DNA from: Pseudomonas muyukensis
Lineage (GTDB): Bacteria > Pseudomonadota > Gammaproteobacteria > Pseudomonadales > Pseudomonadaceae
Length of the DNA stretch: 64,000 nt
Reading direction: 5' to 3'
Assembly (NCBI RefSeq): GCF_019139535.1
Contig: NZ_CP077073.1
Span: forward strand, 2,508,501 to 2,572,500
The notes beneath the pieces were generated by a model that saw nothing but the letters and a program-made list of their open reading frames with translations, had not been told where the DNA came from and ran no database searches. The position numbers and the translations under genes were made by a program. Position 1 is the stretch's first letter. Each line of letters starts with the position of its first letter. This document shows positions 28,136 through 43,737 of the stretch, piece by piece.

Positions 28136-29146
28136 ATGACTGCCAGCCTGCAAGGCTCCCTGATGGTGGATATCGCCGGTAAATGGCTGACCGCCGAAGA
28201 CCGCCATCTGCTGCGCCAGCCCGAAGTGGCCGGCCTGATCATCTTCGCCCGCAACATCGACAGCCCGCGCCAGGTGCGCGAGCTGTGCGCGTCGATCCGC
28301 GCCATCCGTCCCGAGCTGATCCTGGCGGTCGACCAGGAAGGCGGTCGGGTGCAGCGCCTGCGCCAGGGTTTCGTGCGCCTGCCGGCCATGCGCGCGATCG
28401 CCGACAACGCCAACGCCGAGTACCTGGCCGAGCAGTGCGGCTGGCTGATGGCGACCGAGGTGCTGGCGGCAGGCCTGGACCTGAGCTTCGCCCCGGTGCT
28501 GGACCTCGATCACCAGCGCAGCGCCGTGGTCGGCAGCCGCGCCTTCGAGGGTGATCCACAGCGCGCCACCGAGCTGGCCGGCGCGTTCATTCGTGGCATG
28601 AATGCCGCCGGCATGGCCGCCTGTGGCAAGCATTTCCCCGGGCATGGCTGGGCCGAGGCCGACTCGCACGTGGCGATCCCGGTGGACGAGCGCAGCCTGG
28701 AGCAATTGCGCGCCGTGGACCTGGTACCGTTCAGCCGCCTCAGCGGGCAGCTGGCAGCGGTGATGCCGGCACATGTCATCTACCCGCAGGTGGACAACCA
28801 GCCCGCCGGCTTCTCGCGGCGCTGGCTGCAGGACATCCTGCGCGGCGAGCTGGGTTTCGACGGGGTGATCTTCAGCGACGACCTGTCGATGGCCGGCGCC
28901 CATGTGGTGGGGGATGCTGCCAGCCGTATCGAGGCGGCGCTGAACGCGGGCTGCGACATGGGCCTGGTGTGCAACGACCGGGCGGCGGCGGAGCTGGCGT
29001 TGAGCGCGGCGCAGCGCCTGAAGGTCAAGCCGTCGCCGCGGATCGCGCGGATGCGCGGGCAGGGCTTCGCGCGCACCGATTACCGCCAGCAGCCGCGTTG
29101 GCTGGAGGCGCTGGGGGCGTTGCAGGAAGCGCAGCTGGTCGATTGA
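28136..29146 (+). CDS. nagZ: Beta-N-acetylhexosaminidase NagZ
   Basis: Family GH3 glucosaminidase of cytoplasmic murein recycling. It removes GlcNAc from anhydro-muropeptides and so generates the AmpR ligands in species with inducible AmpC. The 336 residues have the early GSLMVDIAGKWLTAEDRHLL, VDQEGGRVQRLR (about residues 62-73), KHFPGHGWAEADSHV with the catalytic His on a mobile loop, and the nucleophile Asp in FSDDLSMAGA. The ATG at 28136 fits the family start. It follows psrA, as in P. aeruginosa (psrA-nagZ). Confidence 0.95.
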   Translation: MTASLQGSLMVDIAGKWLTAEDRHLLRQPEVAGLIIFARNIDSPRQVRELCASIRAIRPELILAVDQEGGRVQRLRQGFVRLPAMRAIADNANAEYLAEQCGWLMATEVLAAGLDLSFAPVLDLDHQRSAVVGSRAFEGDPQRATELAGAFIRGMNAAGMAACGKHFPGHGWAEADSHVAIPVDERSLEQLRAVDLVPFSRLSGQLAAVMPAHVIYPQVDNQPAGFSRRWLQDILRGELGFDGVIFSDDLSMAGAHVVGDAASRIEAALNAGCDMGLVCNDRAAAELALSAAQRLKVKPSPRIARMRGQGFARTDYRQQPRWLEALGALQEAQLVD

Positions 29147-29159
29147 CCTGGCCGCCTCA

Positions 29160-29210
29160 TCGCCGGGCAAGCCCGCACCCACGAAGCCCTGGGGCGCGTG
29201 GGCGCGGGCT
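29160..29210. repeat. REP-derived hairpin between nagZ and the SNF2 gene
   Basis: CGCCGGGCAAGCCCGCACCCACG and, after a spacer, CGTGGGCGCGGGC form a long imperfect palindrome between convergent genes. It is probably a decayed REP pair acting as terminator. Confidence 0.6.
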
Positions 29211-29211
29211 G

Positions 29212-32532
<3,321 letters not shown>

Positions 32533-32536
32533 GGCG

Positions 32537-33097
32537 TCACGGCTCCATCATTTCCGGGTCCGGCAGCGGTATCTTGCGCGTGCCGGCCGGCGACACCTTG
32601 AGCAGCACGGCCAGGTGCCCGCCGTCGAGGAAGGTCAGCTGGCCGGCCTTCATGTTGCTGTTGCTCTGCTTGAATTGCTCGCTGCGCAGCACGCTGCCGT
32701 TGCTGTCGAGCTGATTGACCCAGAGGTTGGCGTCGACGGCGATGAAGCGGTTTTCCTTGATGGTCAGGTTGCCTTCGATGGGAAAATGGCCGAACTGCTC
32801 TTCGCCGGCGCTCAGGGCGACGCTGTCGCCGTCCTGTTGCCAGGCCTTGTGCAACAACACGGTGTAGTCCGCGGTGGCCTGCAGGCGGGTGGCCTCGTCG
32901 CCAAGGGCGGTCGGGCGCTCGGCGCCCAGTTCCAGGCGCGGCGCGCCGGCGCTCCAGTCTTCCGGGGCGAACGGGCTGGTGATGGCCGGCACGGCGTTCT
33001 GCCGCACCAGCAGCATTTCCACCTGATAAGGGCCTGCGGCAAAGGCTGCTGGGGTGAGCAACGCCAGCAGCAGGGGCAGGCAACGGATGGCACGCAT
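32537..33097 (-). CDS. CsiV-family periplasmic protein
   Basis: 186 residues with a clear signal peptide (MRAIRCLPLLLALLTPAAFAA) and a beta-rich body: YQVEMLLVRQNAVPA, ADYTVLLHKAWQQ, NRFIAVDANLWVNQLDSNG and a Pro-rich end. This is the CsiV pattern. CsiV of Vibrio cholerae works with LpoA and PBP1A in peptidoglycan synthesis; whether the Pseudomonas protein does so is not known. AAGGAAG precedes the ATG at 33097. It is 9 bases after mfd and 4 before the SNF2 gene, so it sits in the middle of an operon of DNA-handling genes. Confidence 0.8.
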   Translation of the reverse strand: MRAIRCLPLLLALLTPAAFAAGPYQVEMLLVRQNAVPAITSPFAPEDWSAGAPRLELGAERPTALGDEATRLQATADYTVLLHKAWQQDGDSVALSAGEEQFGHFPIEGNLTIKENRFIAVDANLWVNQLDSNGSVLRSEQFKQSNSNMKAGQLTFLDGGHLAVLLKVSPAGTRKIPLPDPEMMEP

Positions 33098-33106
33098 GGA
33101 GCTTCC

Positions 33107-36556
<3,450 letters not shown>

Positions 36557-36671
36557 GGGAGATTGGACTCCAAGCGTTGCGGCAAAGAGACCGATTGTAC
36601 CGGTGAGCGGGCGCGCTGTCAGGCTTGTGAAGGGCGTGGCAGTCGCCTCTGGCGCCGGCGACAGGCGCTCA

Positions 36672-36700
36672 TTGCCCGATACGCCGCGGGGCGTCATAAT
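36672..36700 (+). promoter_or_regulatory. Probable promoter of gap
   Basis: TTGCCC (36672-36677), 17-base spacer, CATAAT (36695-36700), about 40 bases before the GTG start of gap. It lies between the divergent mfd and gap genes. Confidence 0.6.
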
Positions 36701-36739
36701 GTAGCCCCTTTTTTGTTCCCCTACATGTGGAAGGTTACC

Positions 36740-38188
36740 GTGACTCAGAAGCCCGACCAGTGTCTTGGTGAGTGGATCGATCGTGAAGCCCTGGCTGAAG
36801 CGATGATCCCGCTTATCGGTCAGCTCTACCGCAACAACAACGTGGTGAGCTCGATCTATGGCCGCAGCCTGATCAACCGTTCGGTTATCTCGATCCTCAA
36901 AGCCCACCGCTTTGCCCGTCACCGTCAAACCGACGAGACCGAGCTGTCGGTCCACGAGACATTCCCGCTGCTCAAGGCCATGAGCGAGCTGAAACTGGGC
37001 GCCGCTTCGGTCGACCTGGGCAAGCTGGCCAACAAGTTCAAGGCCCAAGGCAATGGCCGCAGCGCCGAGCAGTTCGTCCGTGACGAGCTGGCCGACGTGG
37101 TGGGGCAGCAGAACGCCAGCGCACGCAAGGGCACCGACGTCGTCCTGTACGGTTTCGGCCGCATCGGCCGCCTGCTGGCGCGTATCCTCATCGAGAAGAC
37201 CGGTGGCGGCGACGGCCTGCGCCTGCGCGCCATCGTCGTGCGCAAGGGTGCCGAGAACGACCTGGTCAAGCGCGCCAGCCTGCTGCGTCGCGACTCGGTG
37301 CACGGTCCGTTCGACGGCACCATCGTCATCGATGAAGCCAACAACACCATCACCGCCAACGGCAACCTGATCCAGGTGATCTACGCCAAGAGCCCGAGCG
37401 AAGTCGACTACACCCAGTACGGCATCAACGATGCGCTGATCGTCGACAACACCGGTGTCTGGCGTGACGCCGATGGCCTCGGCCAGCACCTGGCCTGCCC
37501 GGGCGCTGCCCGCGTGATCCTCACCGCACCGGGCAAGGGCGCGCTGAAGAATATCGTGCACGGCATCAACCACGGCGACATCAGCGCCGACGACAAGATC
37601 ATCTCGGCGGCGTCCTGCACCACCAACGCCATCGTGCCGGTGCTCAAGGCCATCAACGACCAGTACGGCATCGTCAACGGCCACGTCGAAACCGTTCACT
37701 CGTTCACCAACGACCAGAACCTGATCGACAACTTCCACAAGGGCAGCCGCCGTGGCCGCGCCGCGCCGCTGAACATGGTCATCACCGAGACCGGTGCCGC
37801 CACCGCTGCCGCCAAGGCGCTGCCGGTGCTCAAGGGCAAGCTGACCGGTAACGCGATCCGCGTACCGACGCCGAACGTGTCGATGGCCATTCTCAACCTG
37901 AACCTCGAGAAGGCCACCAACCGCGAAGAGCTCAACGAGTACCTGCGCCAGACCGCCATGCACTCGGAACTGCACAAGCAGATCGACTACGTCAGCTCCC
38001 AGGAAGTGGTCTCCACCGACTTCGTCGGCTCGCGCCACGCTGGTGTGGTCGACGCCGAGGCGACCATCTGCAACGACAACCGCGTTGTGCTGTACGTCTG
38101 GTACGACAACGAGTTCGGCTACAGCTGCCAGGTTGTACGCGTGATGGAAGACATGGCCGGTGTGAACCCGCCAGCGTTTCCACGCTGA
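36740..38188 (+). CDS. gap: Glyceraldehyde-3-phosphate dehydrogenase with N-terminal extension
   Basis: NAD(P)-dependent interconversion of glyceraldehyde-3-phosphate and 1,3-bisphosphoglycerate. The product is about 482 residues, well above the usual 330. Residues 1-130 are an extension (CLGEWIDREALAEAMIPLIG...) ahead of the Rossmann segment DVVLYGFGRIGRLLARILIE. The catalytic Cys is in AASCTTNAIVPVLKAI, with the later YVWYDNEFGYSCQVVR. The GTG at 36740 has GGAAGG 5 bases upstream; the ATG at 36725 has no ribosome site. Long GAPDHs of this type occur in other pseudomonads and are usually linked to gluconeogenesis; cofactor preference is not readable here. Confidence 0.92.
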   Translation: MTQKPDQCLGEWIDREALAEAMIPLIGQLYRNNNVVSSIYGRSLINRSVISILKAHRFARHRQTDETELSVHETFPLLKAMSELKLGAASVDLGKLANKFKAQGNGRSAEQFVRDELADVVGQQNASARKGTDVVLYGFGRIGRLLARILIEKTGGGDGLRLRAIVVRKGAENDLVKRASLLRRDSVHGPFDGTIVIDEANNTITANGNLIQVIYAKSPSEVDYTQYGINDALIVDNTGVWRDADGLGQHLACPGAARVILTAPGKGALKNIVHGINHGDISADDKIISAASCTTNAIVPVLKAINDQYGIVNGHVETVHSFTNDQNLIDNFHKGSRRGRAAPLNMVITETGAATAAAKALPVLKGKLTGNAIRVPTPNVSMAILNLNLEKATNREELNEYLRQTAMHSELHKQIDYVSSQEVVSTDFVGSRHAGVVDAEATICNDNRVVLYVWYDNEFGYSCQVVRVMEDMAGVNPPAFPR

Positions 38189-38208
38189 TCCGCTTGTAAT
38201 GCGTTGAG

Positions 38209-38240
38209 AAAACGGGAACCTTCGGGTTCCCGTTTTTTTT
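38209..38240 (+). terminator. Terminator of gap
   Basis: AAAACGGGAACC-TTCG-GGTTCCCGTTTT stem-loop with a stable TTCG tetraloop and a run of T, 20 bases after the gap stop. Confidence 0.93.
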
Positions 38241-38262
38241 GCTCCTCGCATCAGTGCGATCG

Positions 38263-38379
38263 TTGTAGGAGCGGCCTTGTGTCGCGAAAGGGCCGCAAAG
38301 CGGCCCCAGGTTTTCAGCGTCACTGCCACAATTGCCGGGGCTGCCGTGCAGCCCTTTCGCGACACAAGGTCGCTCCCAC
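38263..38379. repeat. Inverted pair of REP-like elements between gap and apbE
   Basis: GTAGGAGCGGCCTTGTGTCG (from 38266) and its inverse GACACAAGGTCGCTCCCAC (to about 38379) flank about 60 bases that contain a further small palindrome GGGCCGC AAA GCGGCCC. It is of REPIN type, a different sequence class from the CCGGCAAGCCGG elements elsewhere in the window. Confidence 0.75.
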
Positions 38380-38415
38380 ACCGACCGCGTGGGCCGGTCA
38401 ACCGAGAGATCCATA

Positions 38416-39414
38416 TTGCGCACCGTTCTTCTGCTCTGCCTGTTGTTGCTGTCAGCCTGCAAGCAAGGCCCCACCCTCGAGCGCTTCGGCGGCCCGACCA
38501 TGGGCAGCAGCTACAGCATCCAGTACGTGCGCCAACCCGGCGGCCCGGCGCCCGAGCAGGTGCAAGCCGAGGTCGAGGCCATCCTCCAGGCCATCGACAG
38601 CCGTTACTCCACCTACCGCGGCGACTCCATCGTTAGCCGTTTCAACCAGTTACCGACCAACCAGTGCCTGGTCATCGACCGCGACATGGGGGCGCTGGTC
38701 CGTTTCGCGCAGCAGTTGGCCGAGCAGAGCCAGGGGGCCTACGACCTGACCGTCGAGCCGCTGCTCGACCTCTGGGGCTTCGGCCCCCAGGCGCGCGAGC
38801 TGCAGGTGCCCGAGCCGCAAGCCCTGGCCCGGGTGCTCCAGCGTGTCGGCTATCGCCACCTGCGCCTGGCAGGCGACACCCTGTGCAAGGATGCGCCCAT
38901 CGAACTGGACTTCAACAGCATCGCCGCCGGCCATGCCGTCGACCTGATCGCCGCGCGCCTGCAGGCCCTAGGTATCGACAATTTCCTTGCCGAAGCCACC
39001 GGCGAGCTCAAGGCGCTGGGCCGCAAGCCTGACGGCAGCCCCTGGCGGGTGGCCCTGGAGCTGCCCCGCGAGGACCGCCAGGTCGCCCGCCAGGTCATCG
39101 CCGTGCACGGGTTGGCGGTCTCGACCTCGGGTGACTATCGGCATTATTTCGAGGACAATGGCCGGCGCTATTCACACACCTTCGATGCCCGCCTCGGTCG
39201 CCCGGTCGACCATGACCTGGCGGCGGTGACGGTGCTCGACGCCAGCGCGCTGCGCGCCGATGGTTATTCGACCTTGTTGTTGGTCCTCGGGCCGCAACAG
39301 GGCTGGGACTTCGCCATGGCCCATGGGATTGCCGCCGTGCTGGTGACCCGCAGTGGGGGTGGCTTCGTCTCCCGTTCCACGCCTGCGTTCGAGCGGGCGC
39401 TGAAAGGCGAGTGA
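38416..39414 (+). CDS. apbE: FAD:protein FMN transferase (ApbE family lipoprotein)
   Basis: Attaches FMN covalently to threonine of target flavoproteins such as NqrB, NqrC and RnfG. A TTG start at 38416 gives MRTVLLLCLLLLSAC, a lipoprotein signal with Cys15, so the mature protein is membrane-anchored and periplasmic. The 332 residues carry GGPTMGSSYSIQYV, IDSRYSTYRGDSIVSRFN, LDFNSIAAGHAVDLIAARL and HTFDARLGRPV, the usual ApbE landmarks with the metal-binding Asp. No ATG is available near the signal, so the TTG start is well supported. No nqr or rnf genes are nearby; it lies just before sthA. Confidence 0.9.
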   Translation: MRTVLLLCLLLLSACKQGPTLERFGGPTMGSSYSIQYVRQPGGPAPEQVQAEVEAILQAIDSRYSTYRGDSIVSRFNQLPTNQCLVIDRDMGALVRFAQQLAEQSQGAYDLTVEPLLDLWGFGPQARELQVPEPQALARVLQRVGYRHLRLAGDTLCKDAPIELDFNSIAAGHAVDLIAARLQALGIDNFLAEATGELKALGRKPDGSPWRVALELPREDRQVARQVIAVHGLAVSTSGDYRHYFEDNGRRYSHTFDARLGRPVDHDLAAVTVLDASALRADGYSTLLLVLGPQQGWDFAMAHGIAAVLVTRSGGGFVSRSTPAFERALKGE

Positions 39415-39503
39415 AAGGCAAGCCACGGATGATCGCCGCCAGGGACCCGGTGGAACCACATGTAGTGCAGGCAACAGTGGCCTACGACGCGACCAAGGGT
39501 TAA
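39411..39503 (+). CDS. Possible 30-residue ORF coupled to apbE
   Basis: A GTG that overlaps the apbE stop (GTGA) opens MKGKPRMIAARDPVEPHVVQ... and ends at a TAA at 39501-39503. Translational coupling is plausible, but the peptide has no recognisable features and there is no other support. It may be chance. Confidence 0.18.
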   Translation: MKGKPRMIAARDPVEPHVVQATVAYDATKG

Positions 39504-39617
39504 TGTGCGCGGCGTTCACGCTTGATTAGACTGCACCCGAATTTTCTCATGGCGCCCAGGCGTCGTGATCGCGCCGCGCGGCCACCCGGCCGGCGGGCCA
39601 GTTCTGAAGGAGTACGC

Positions 39618-41012
39618 ATGGCTGTCTACAACTACGATGTAGTGGTGCTGGGTTCCGGCCCGGCCGGTGAGGGCGCGGCAATGAACGCCGCCAAAGCAGG
39701 GCGCAAGGTGGCGATGGTCGACAGCCGTCGCCAGGTCGGAGGCAACTGCACCCACCTGGGCACCATCCCGTCCAAGGCGCTGCGTCACTCCGTGCGGCAG
39801 ATCATGCAGTTCAACACCAACCCGATGTTCCGCGCCATCGGCGAACCGCGCTGGTTCTCCTTCCCCGACGTGCTCAAGAGCGCCGAGAAGGTGATCAGCA
39901 AGCAGGTGGCCTCGCGCACCGGCTACTACGCGCGCAACCGCGTCGATGTGTTCGTCGGCACCGGCAGCTTCGCCGACGAACAGACCATCGAAGTGGTCTG
40001 CCCCAACGGCGTGGTGGAAAAGCTCAACGCCAAGCACATCATCATCGCCACCGGCTCGCGCCCGTACCGCCCGGCCGACATCGACTTCAACCACCCGCGC
40101 GTCTACGACAGCGACACCATCCTCAGCCTCAGCCATACCCCGCGCAAGCTGATCGTCTACGGTGCCGGGGTGATCGGTTGCGAATACGCCTCGATCTTCA
40201 GCGGCCTGGGCGTGCTGGTGGAACTGGTCGACAACCGTGGCCAGCTGCTGAGCTTCCTGGATTCGGAAATCTCCCAGGCGCTGAGCTACCACTTCAGCAA
40301 CAACAACATCACCGTGCGCCACAACGAGGACTACGACCGCGTCGAAGGCCTGGACAATGGCGTGATCCTGCACCTGAAGTCGGGCAAGAAGATCAAGGCC
40401 GACGCCTTGCTGTGGTGCAACGGCCGTACCGGCAACACCGACAAGCTGGGCCTGGAGAACATCGGCATCAAGGTCAACAGCCGTGGCCAGATCGAGGTCG
40501 ACGAGACCTACCGCACCAGTGTGGCGAACATCTACGGCGCCGGTGACGTGATCGGCTGGCCGAGCCTGGCCAGTGCCGCCCACGACCAGGGCCGTTCGGC
40601 GGCCGGCAGCATCGTCGACAACGGCAGCTGGCGTTTCGTCAACGACGTGCCGACCGGCATCTACACCATTCCGGAGATCAGCTCGATCGGCAAGAACGAG
40701 CAGGAACTGACCCAGGCCAAGGTGCCGTACGAAGTGGGCAAGGCGTTCTTCAAGAGCATGGCCCGCGCACAGATCGCCGGCGAGCCGCAGGGCATGTTGA
40801 AGATCCTGTTCCACCGCGAGACCCTCGAGGTCCTCGGCGTGCACTGCTTCGGCTACCAGGCCTCGGAGATCGTGCACATCGGCCAGGCAGTGATGAACCA
40901 GCCGGGCGAGTTGAACAACCTCAAGTACTTCGTCAACACCACCTTCAACTACCCGACCATGGCCGAAGCCTATCGGGTAGCCGCCTACGACGGCCTTAAC
41001 CGGCTTTTTTGA
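39618..41012 (+). CDS. sthA: Soluble pyridine nucleotide transhydrogenase SthA
   Basis: FAD enzyme that moves reducing equivalents between NADPH and NAD+ in the cytoplasm. The 464 residues, the usual SthA length, have the FAD motif [15 protein letters not shown], then [18 protein letters not shown], where disulfide oxidoreductases have two cysteines and SthA only one, the NAD motif [34 protein letters not shown], and the C-terminal dimerisation domain. AAGGAG lies 6 bases before the ATG at 39618. Codons upstream of it in the same frame have no ribosome site. Confidence 0.96.
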   Translation: MAVYNYDVVVLGSGPAGEGAAMNAAKAGRKVAMVDSRRQVGGNCTHLGTIPSKALRHSVRQIMQFNTNPMFRAIGEPRWFSFPDVLKSAEKVISKQVASRTGYYARNRVDVFVGTGSFADEQTIEVVCPNGVVEKLNAKHIIIATGSRPYRPADIDFNHPRVYDSDTILSLSHTPRKLIVYGAGVIGCEYASIFSGLGVLVELVDNRGQLLSFLDSEISQALSYHFSNNNITVRHNEDYDRVEGLDNGVILHLKSGKKIKADALLWCNGRTGNTDKLGLENIGIKVNSRGQIEVDETYRTSVANIYGAGDVIGWPSLASAAHDQGRSAAGSIVDNGSWRFVNDVPTGIYTIPEISSIGKNEQELTQAKVPYEVGKAFFKSMARAQIAGEPQGMLKILFHRETLEVLGVHCFGYQASEIVHIGQAVMNQPGELNNLKYFVNTTFNYPTMAEAYRVAAYDGLNRLF

Positions 41013-41060
41013 GCGGCTCCGGCCGGTGGCCTGAGCCGGTCGGGGAGACCGATTTCAGCC

Positions 41061-41777
41061 CTACCCGAGGGTGGTCTTGGCCAAACCGGGAAAGTCTGTA
41101 ATCAGGCTGTCCACGCCAAAGTCGGCGAGCCGGCGCATCAGCGCCGGTTCGTTGACCGTCCACACCGACACGTGCAAGCCCTGGCGCTGCGCCTTGATCA
41201 GGCGCTCGGGGGTGCACAGCGTCCAGTTCAAGGCGAGCATCTCGCAGCCGTAGTTCTGCGCGACCTTCAGCGGGTCGAGCCAGGCGTATTCGGCCACCAG
41301 GCCGCGCTTGACGTCCGGCACCAGCTCCTGGGCGGCACCCAGCACTTCCCGTGAACTCGAGGTGATGGTCACCTTGTCCAGCAGGCCATGCTGCTGGGCC
41401 AGTTCGCGAATCGCCAGCACGGTGCTGGCGGCGCGGGTGCGCGAGGCGCTCTTGACCTCCAGTTGCCAATGCTCGAACGGGCACTTCTCGAACAGTTCCT
41501 CCAGCCGCGGGATGGGGCAGGGCTGCACATGGCCTGGGCCGCCCTTGCGCGCATCGTAGGTGACCAGGTCGGCGGCGCTGTGCTCGACCACCTTGCCGCG
41601 CCGGCCGGTGGTGCGCTTGAGGGTCGGGTCGTGGATCACCATCAGCTCGTTGTCGGCCGACAGGTGCAGGTCGAGTTCGCAGCGGTTGACGCCGTGCGCC
41701 AGGCACTGGCGGAAGCTCTGCAGGGTATTCTCGGGTGCTTCGCCCTTGGCGCCGCGGTGGCCGTAGATAAGGGTCAC
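41061..41777 (-). CDS. Glycerophosphodiester phosphodiesterase (cytoplasmic GDPD)
   Basis: Hydrolyses glycerophosphodiesters to glycerol-3-phosphate and an alcohol. The 238 residues show the GDPD signatures IYGHRGAKGEAPENTLQSF (catalytic His and Arg), CELDLHLSADNELMVIHDPTLKRTTG (metal-binding Glu-Asp, second His) and the late VWTVNEPALMRRLADFGVDSLITDFP. No signal peptide, so it is the UgpQ-like cytoplasmic form. The start is a GTG at 41777 with AAGGAA 6 bases upstream. It converges with sthA and lies 31 bases downstream of the PilZ gene. Confidence 0.93.
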   Translation of the reverse strand: MTLIYGHRGAKGEAPENTLQSFRQCLAHGVNRCELDLHLSADNELMVIHDPTLKRTTGRRGKVVEHSAADLVTYDARKGGPGHVQPCPIPRLEELFEKCPFEHWQLEVKSASRTRAASTVLAIRELAQQHGLLDKVTITSSSREVLGAAQELVPDVKRGLVAEYAWLDPLKVAQNYGCEMLALNWTLCTPERLIKAQRQGLHVSVWTVNEPALMRRLADFGVDSLITDFPGLAKTTLG

Positions 41778-41808
41778 GTTCGTTCCTTCAAATTCAGGTG
41801 AAAAGGGC

Positions 41809-42393
41809 TCAGGACGCGGGGTCGTTCTGTTCCAGTGCCTGGCGCCGCTGCTGTTGCTGGCGCTGCAGGATATAGCGCGCCAGCAGCTGGCGCTGGGCGT
41901 CGGTCATGTCGGTGAACTCGGTGCCCACCTCGAAGCCGCCGTCGGGGCGCGGATCGCAATGGGTGACCCGGCCGCGCAGCAGCAGGCCGTGGGCGCGGGG
42001 CATCAGCACCATCTTCACTTTCACCCGGGTGCCCGGGGCGATCTGCTGGTGCTGGGCGAACTCGATGCCGCCTTCGGAGATGATGACCGGTTGCGGCTGG
42101 CCGATCTCGCCGATCAATGTGTGCGCGACCACCGCGCTGAGCAGGTCGAGGCGCTTGTTCTGCGCGCGCAAAAAGGCGGCAAGGGTGCGGTCCTTCTCGC
42201 TCAGCTGGCGCAACAGGTGCTGTGACTCGAAGTCGGACAGGTGCAGTTCGCTGAGCAGGCTGAACAGCTCGGAATCATCCTGCAACAGTTCTGTTTCAAG
42301 GGCTTCGGCCGCGCTGAGGGGGCTGATTTGGAGTGCGATCCGATCTTCGATGCGGTAGTATTCGCGGCGATCTTCTTCGTCTAATGTCGTCAT
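41809..42393 (-). CDS. PilZ-domain protein (putative c-di-GMP effector)
   Basis: 194 residues. The N-terminal part (EEDRREYYRIEDRIALQISP) has the RxxxR-like c-di-GMP motif region, residues 30-90 are helical, and the C-terminal half (VIISEGGIEFAQHQQIAPGT...VTHCDPRPDGGFEVGTEF) is the PilZ beta-barrel, with ISEGGI in place of the usual DxSxxG. Binding is therefore probable but not certain. It is followed by the GDPD gene in the same direction and is divergent from lolC with only 93 bases between them. Confidence 0.8.
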   Translation of the reverse strand: MTTLDEEDRREYYRIEDRIALQISPLSAAEALETELLQDDSELFSLLSELHLSDFESQHLLRQLSEKDRTLAAFLRAQNKRLDLLSAVVAHTLIGEIGQPQPVIISEGGIEFAQHQQIAPGTRVKVKMVLMPRAHGLLLRGRVTHCDPRPDGGFEVGTEFTDMTDAQRQLLARYILQRQQQQRRQALEQNDPAS

Positions 42394-42486
42394 GGCGAAC
42401 CCAAGGTTACGGCGGTGGTCCGAGTGTAAAGCCGCCGTAGGCGCCTCGCCACAAGGACGTTCCCTTTCATCCGAACAAGCCCCGAC

Positions 42487-43737
42487 ATGTTCAGACCTCT
42501 ATTCGTATTCATTGGTACGCGCTACACCCGTGCCAAGCGTCGCAATCACTTCGTCTCGTTCATTTCGCTCACCTCGATGATCGGCCTCGCCCTGGGCGTG
42601 GTGGTGATGATCGTGGTGCTCTCGGTGATGAACGGTTTCGACCACGAGATGCGTACCCGCGTGCTGGGGATGATCCCCCACGCCACGCTCGAGACCGGCC
42701 AGCCGATCGACGACTGGCAGGCCCTTGCCTCTAAAGTAAAGCAGAATCCGCAGGTGCTGGCGGTTGCGCCGTTCACCCAGATGCAGGGCTTGCTGACCCA
42801 CGATGGCAAGGTGCAGAAGGTGCTGCTCAACGGCGTCGACCCGGCGCGCGAGCGCGAGGTGTCGATCATCGACAACTTCGTCCAGCACGGCAGCCTCGAC
42901 AAGCTGGCGCCGGGCGAGTGGGGCATCATGATCGGCGACAAGGCGGCGGCCAAGCTTGGCGTCGGCATCGGCGACAAGCTGACCTTCGTCGCCCCCGAGG
43001 TGAGTGTCACCCCGGCGGGTATGTTCCCGCGCATGAAGCGCTTCACCGTGGTCGGCACCTTCCACGTTGGTGCCGGCGAGATCGACGGCTACCTGGGCAT
43101 CACCAACATCGCCGACCTGTCGCGCCTGCATCGCTGGAAGGCCGACCAGGTGCAAGGCATCCGCCTCAAGTTCGGCGACCTGTTCCAGGCCCCGCGCGCT
43201 GCCTGGGACATCGCCCAGCAGCTGGGCGAGCAGGAATTCTACCCGCGTGACTGGACCCGTACCCACGGCAACCTGTACCAGGCCATCCGCATGGAAAAAT
43301 CCATGATTGGCCTGTTGCTGCTGCTGATCGTGGCGGTGGCGGCGTTCAACATCATTTCCACCCTGGTGATGGTGGTCAACGACAAGCGCGGCGACATTGC
43401 CATCCTCCGCACCCTGGGCGCCACGCCGGCGCAGATCATGGCCATCTTCATGGTCCAGGGCACGGTGATCGGCGTGGTCGGCACCCTGATCGGCGCCGTG
43501 CTGGGCATTTTCGGCGCGCTCAACGTGAGCGCGGCGATCGCCGGCATCGAGACCCTGATCGGGCACAAGTTCCTCAATGCCGACGTGTACTTCATCGATT
43601 ACCTGCCGTCGCAGCTTCAGGCCCAGGACGTCTACATGGTCTGTGGCGCGGCGCTGGTCCTGAGTTTCTTCGCCACCCTGTACCCGGCCTGGCGCGCTTC
43701 GCGCACCCAGCCGGCAGAGGCGCTACGTTATGAGTGA
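42487..43737 (+). CDS. lolC: Lipoprotein-releasing ABC transporter membrane subunit LolC
   Basis: Inner-membrane subunit of LolCDE, which extracts outer-membrane lipoproteins and hands them to LolA. The 416 residues have an N-terminal [18 protein letters not shown] segment, a first transmembrane helix ([19 protein letters not shown]), a large periplasmic domain (about 50-265) and three C-terminal helices ([20 protein letters not shown] and on), ending [12 protein letters not shown]. It overlaps lolD by 8 bases (ATGAGTGA). It is named lolC because it is the first of two related paralogues; lolE is the third gene. Confidence 0.93.
   Translation: MFRPLFVFIGTRYTRAKRRNHFVSFISLTSMIGLALGVVVMIVVLSVMNGFDHEMRTRVLGMIPHATLETGQPIDDWQALASKVKQNPQVLAVAPFTQMQGLLTHDGKVQKVLLNGVDPAREREVSIIDNFVQHGSLDKLAPGEWGIMIGDKAAAKLGVGIGDKLTFVAPEVSVTPAGMFPRMKRFTVVGTFHVGAGEIDGYLGITNIADLSRLHRWKADQVQGIRLKFGDLFQAPRAAWDIAQQLGEQEFYPRDWTRTHGNLYQAIRMEKSMIGLLLLLIVAVAAFNIISTLVMVVNDKRGDIAILRTLGATPAQIMAIFMVQGTVIGVVGTLIGAVLGIFGALNVSAAIAGIETLIGHKFLNADVYFIDYLPSQLQAQDVYMVCGAALVLSFFATLYPAWRASRTQPAEALRYE

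Noticed and set aside
36557..38401. Extension of the mfd frame upstream to 38401
   Set aside because: The extra 615 codons lie opposite gap and across REP elements; known Mfd starts at MSVLRLPKL, which the GTG at 36556 gives.
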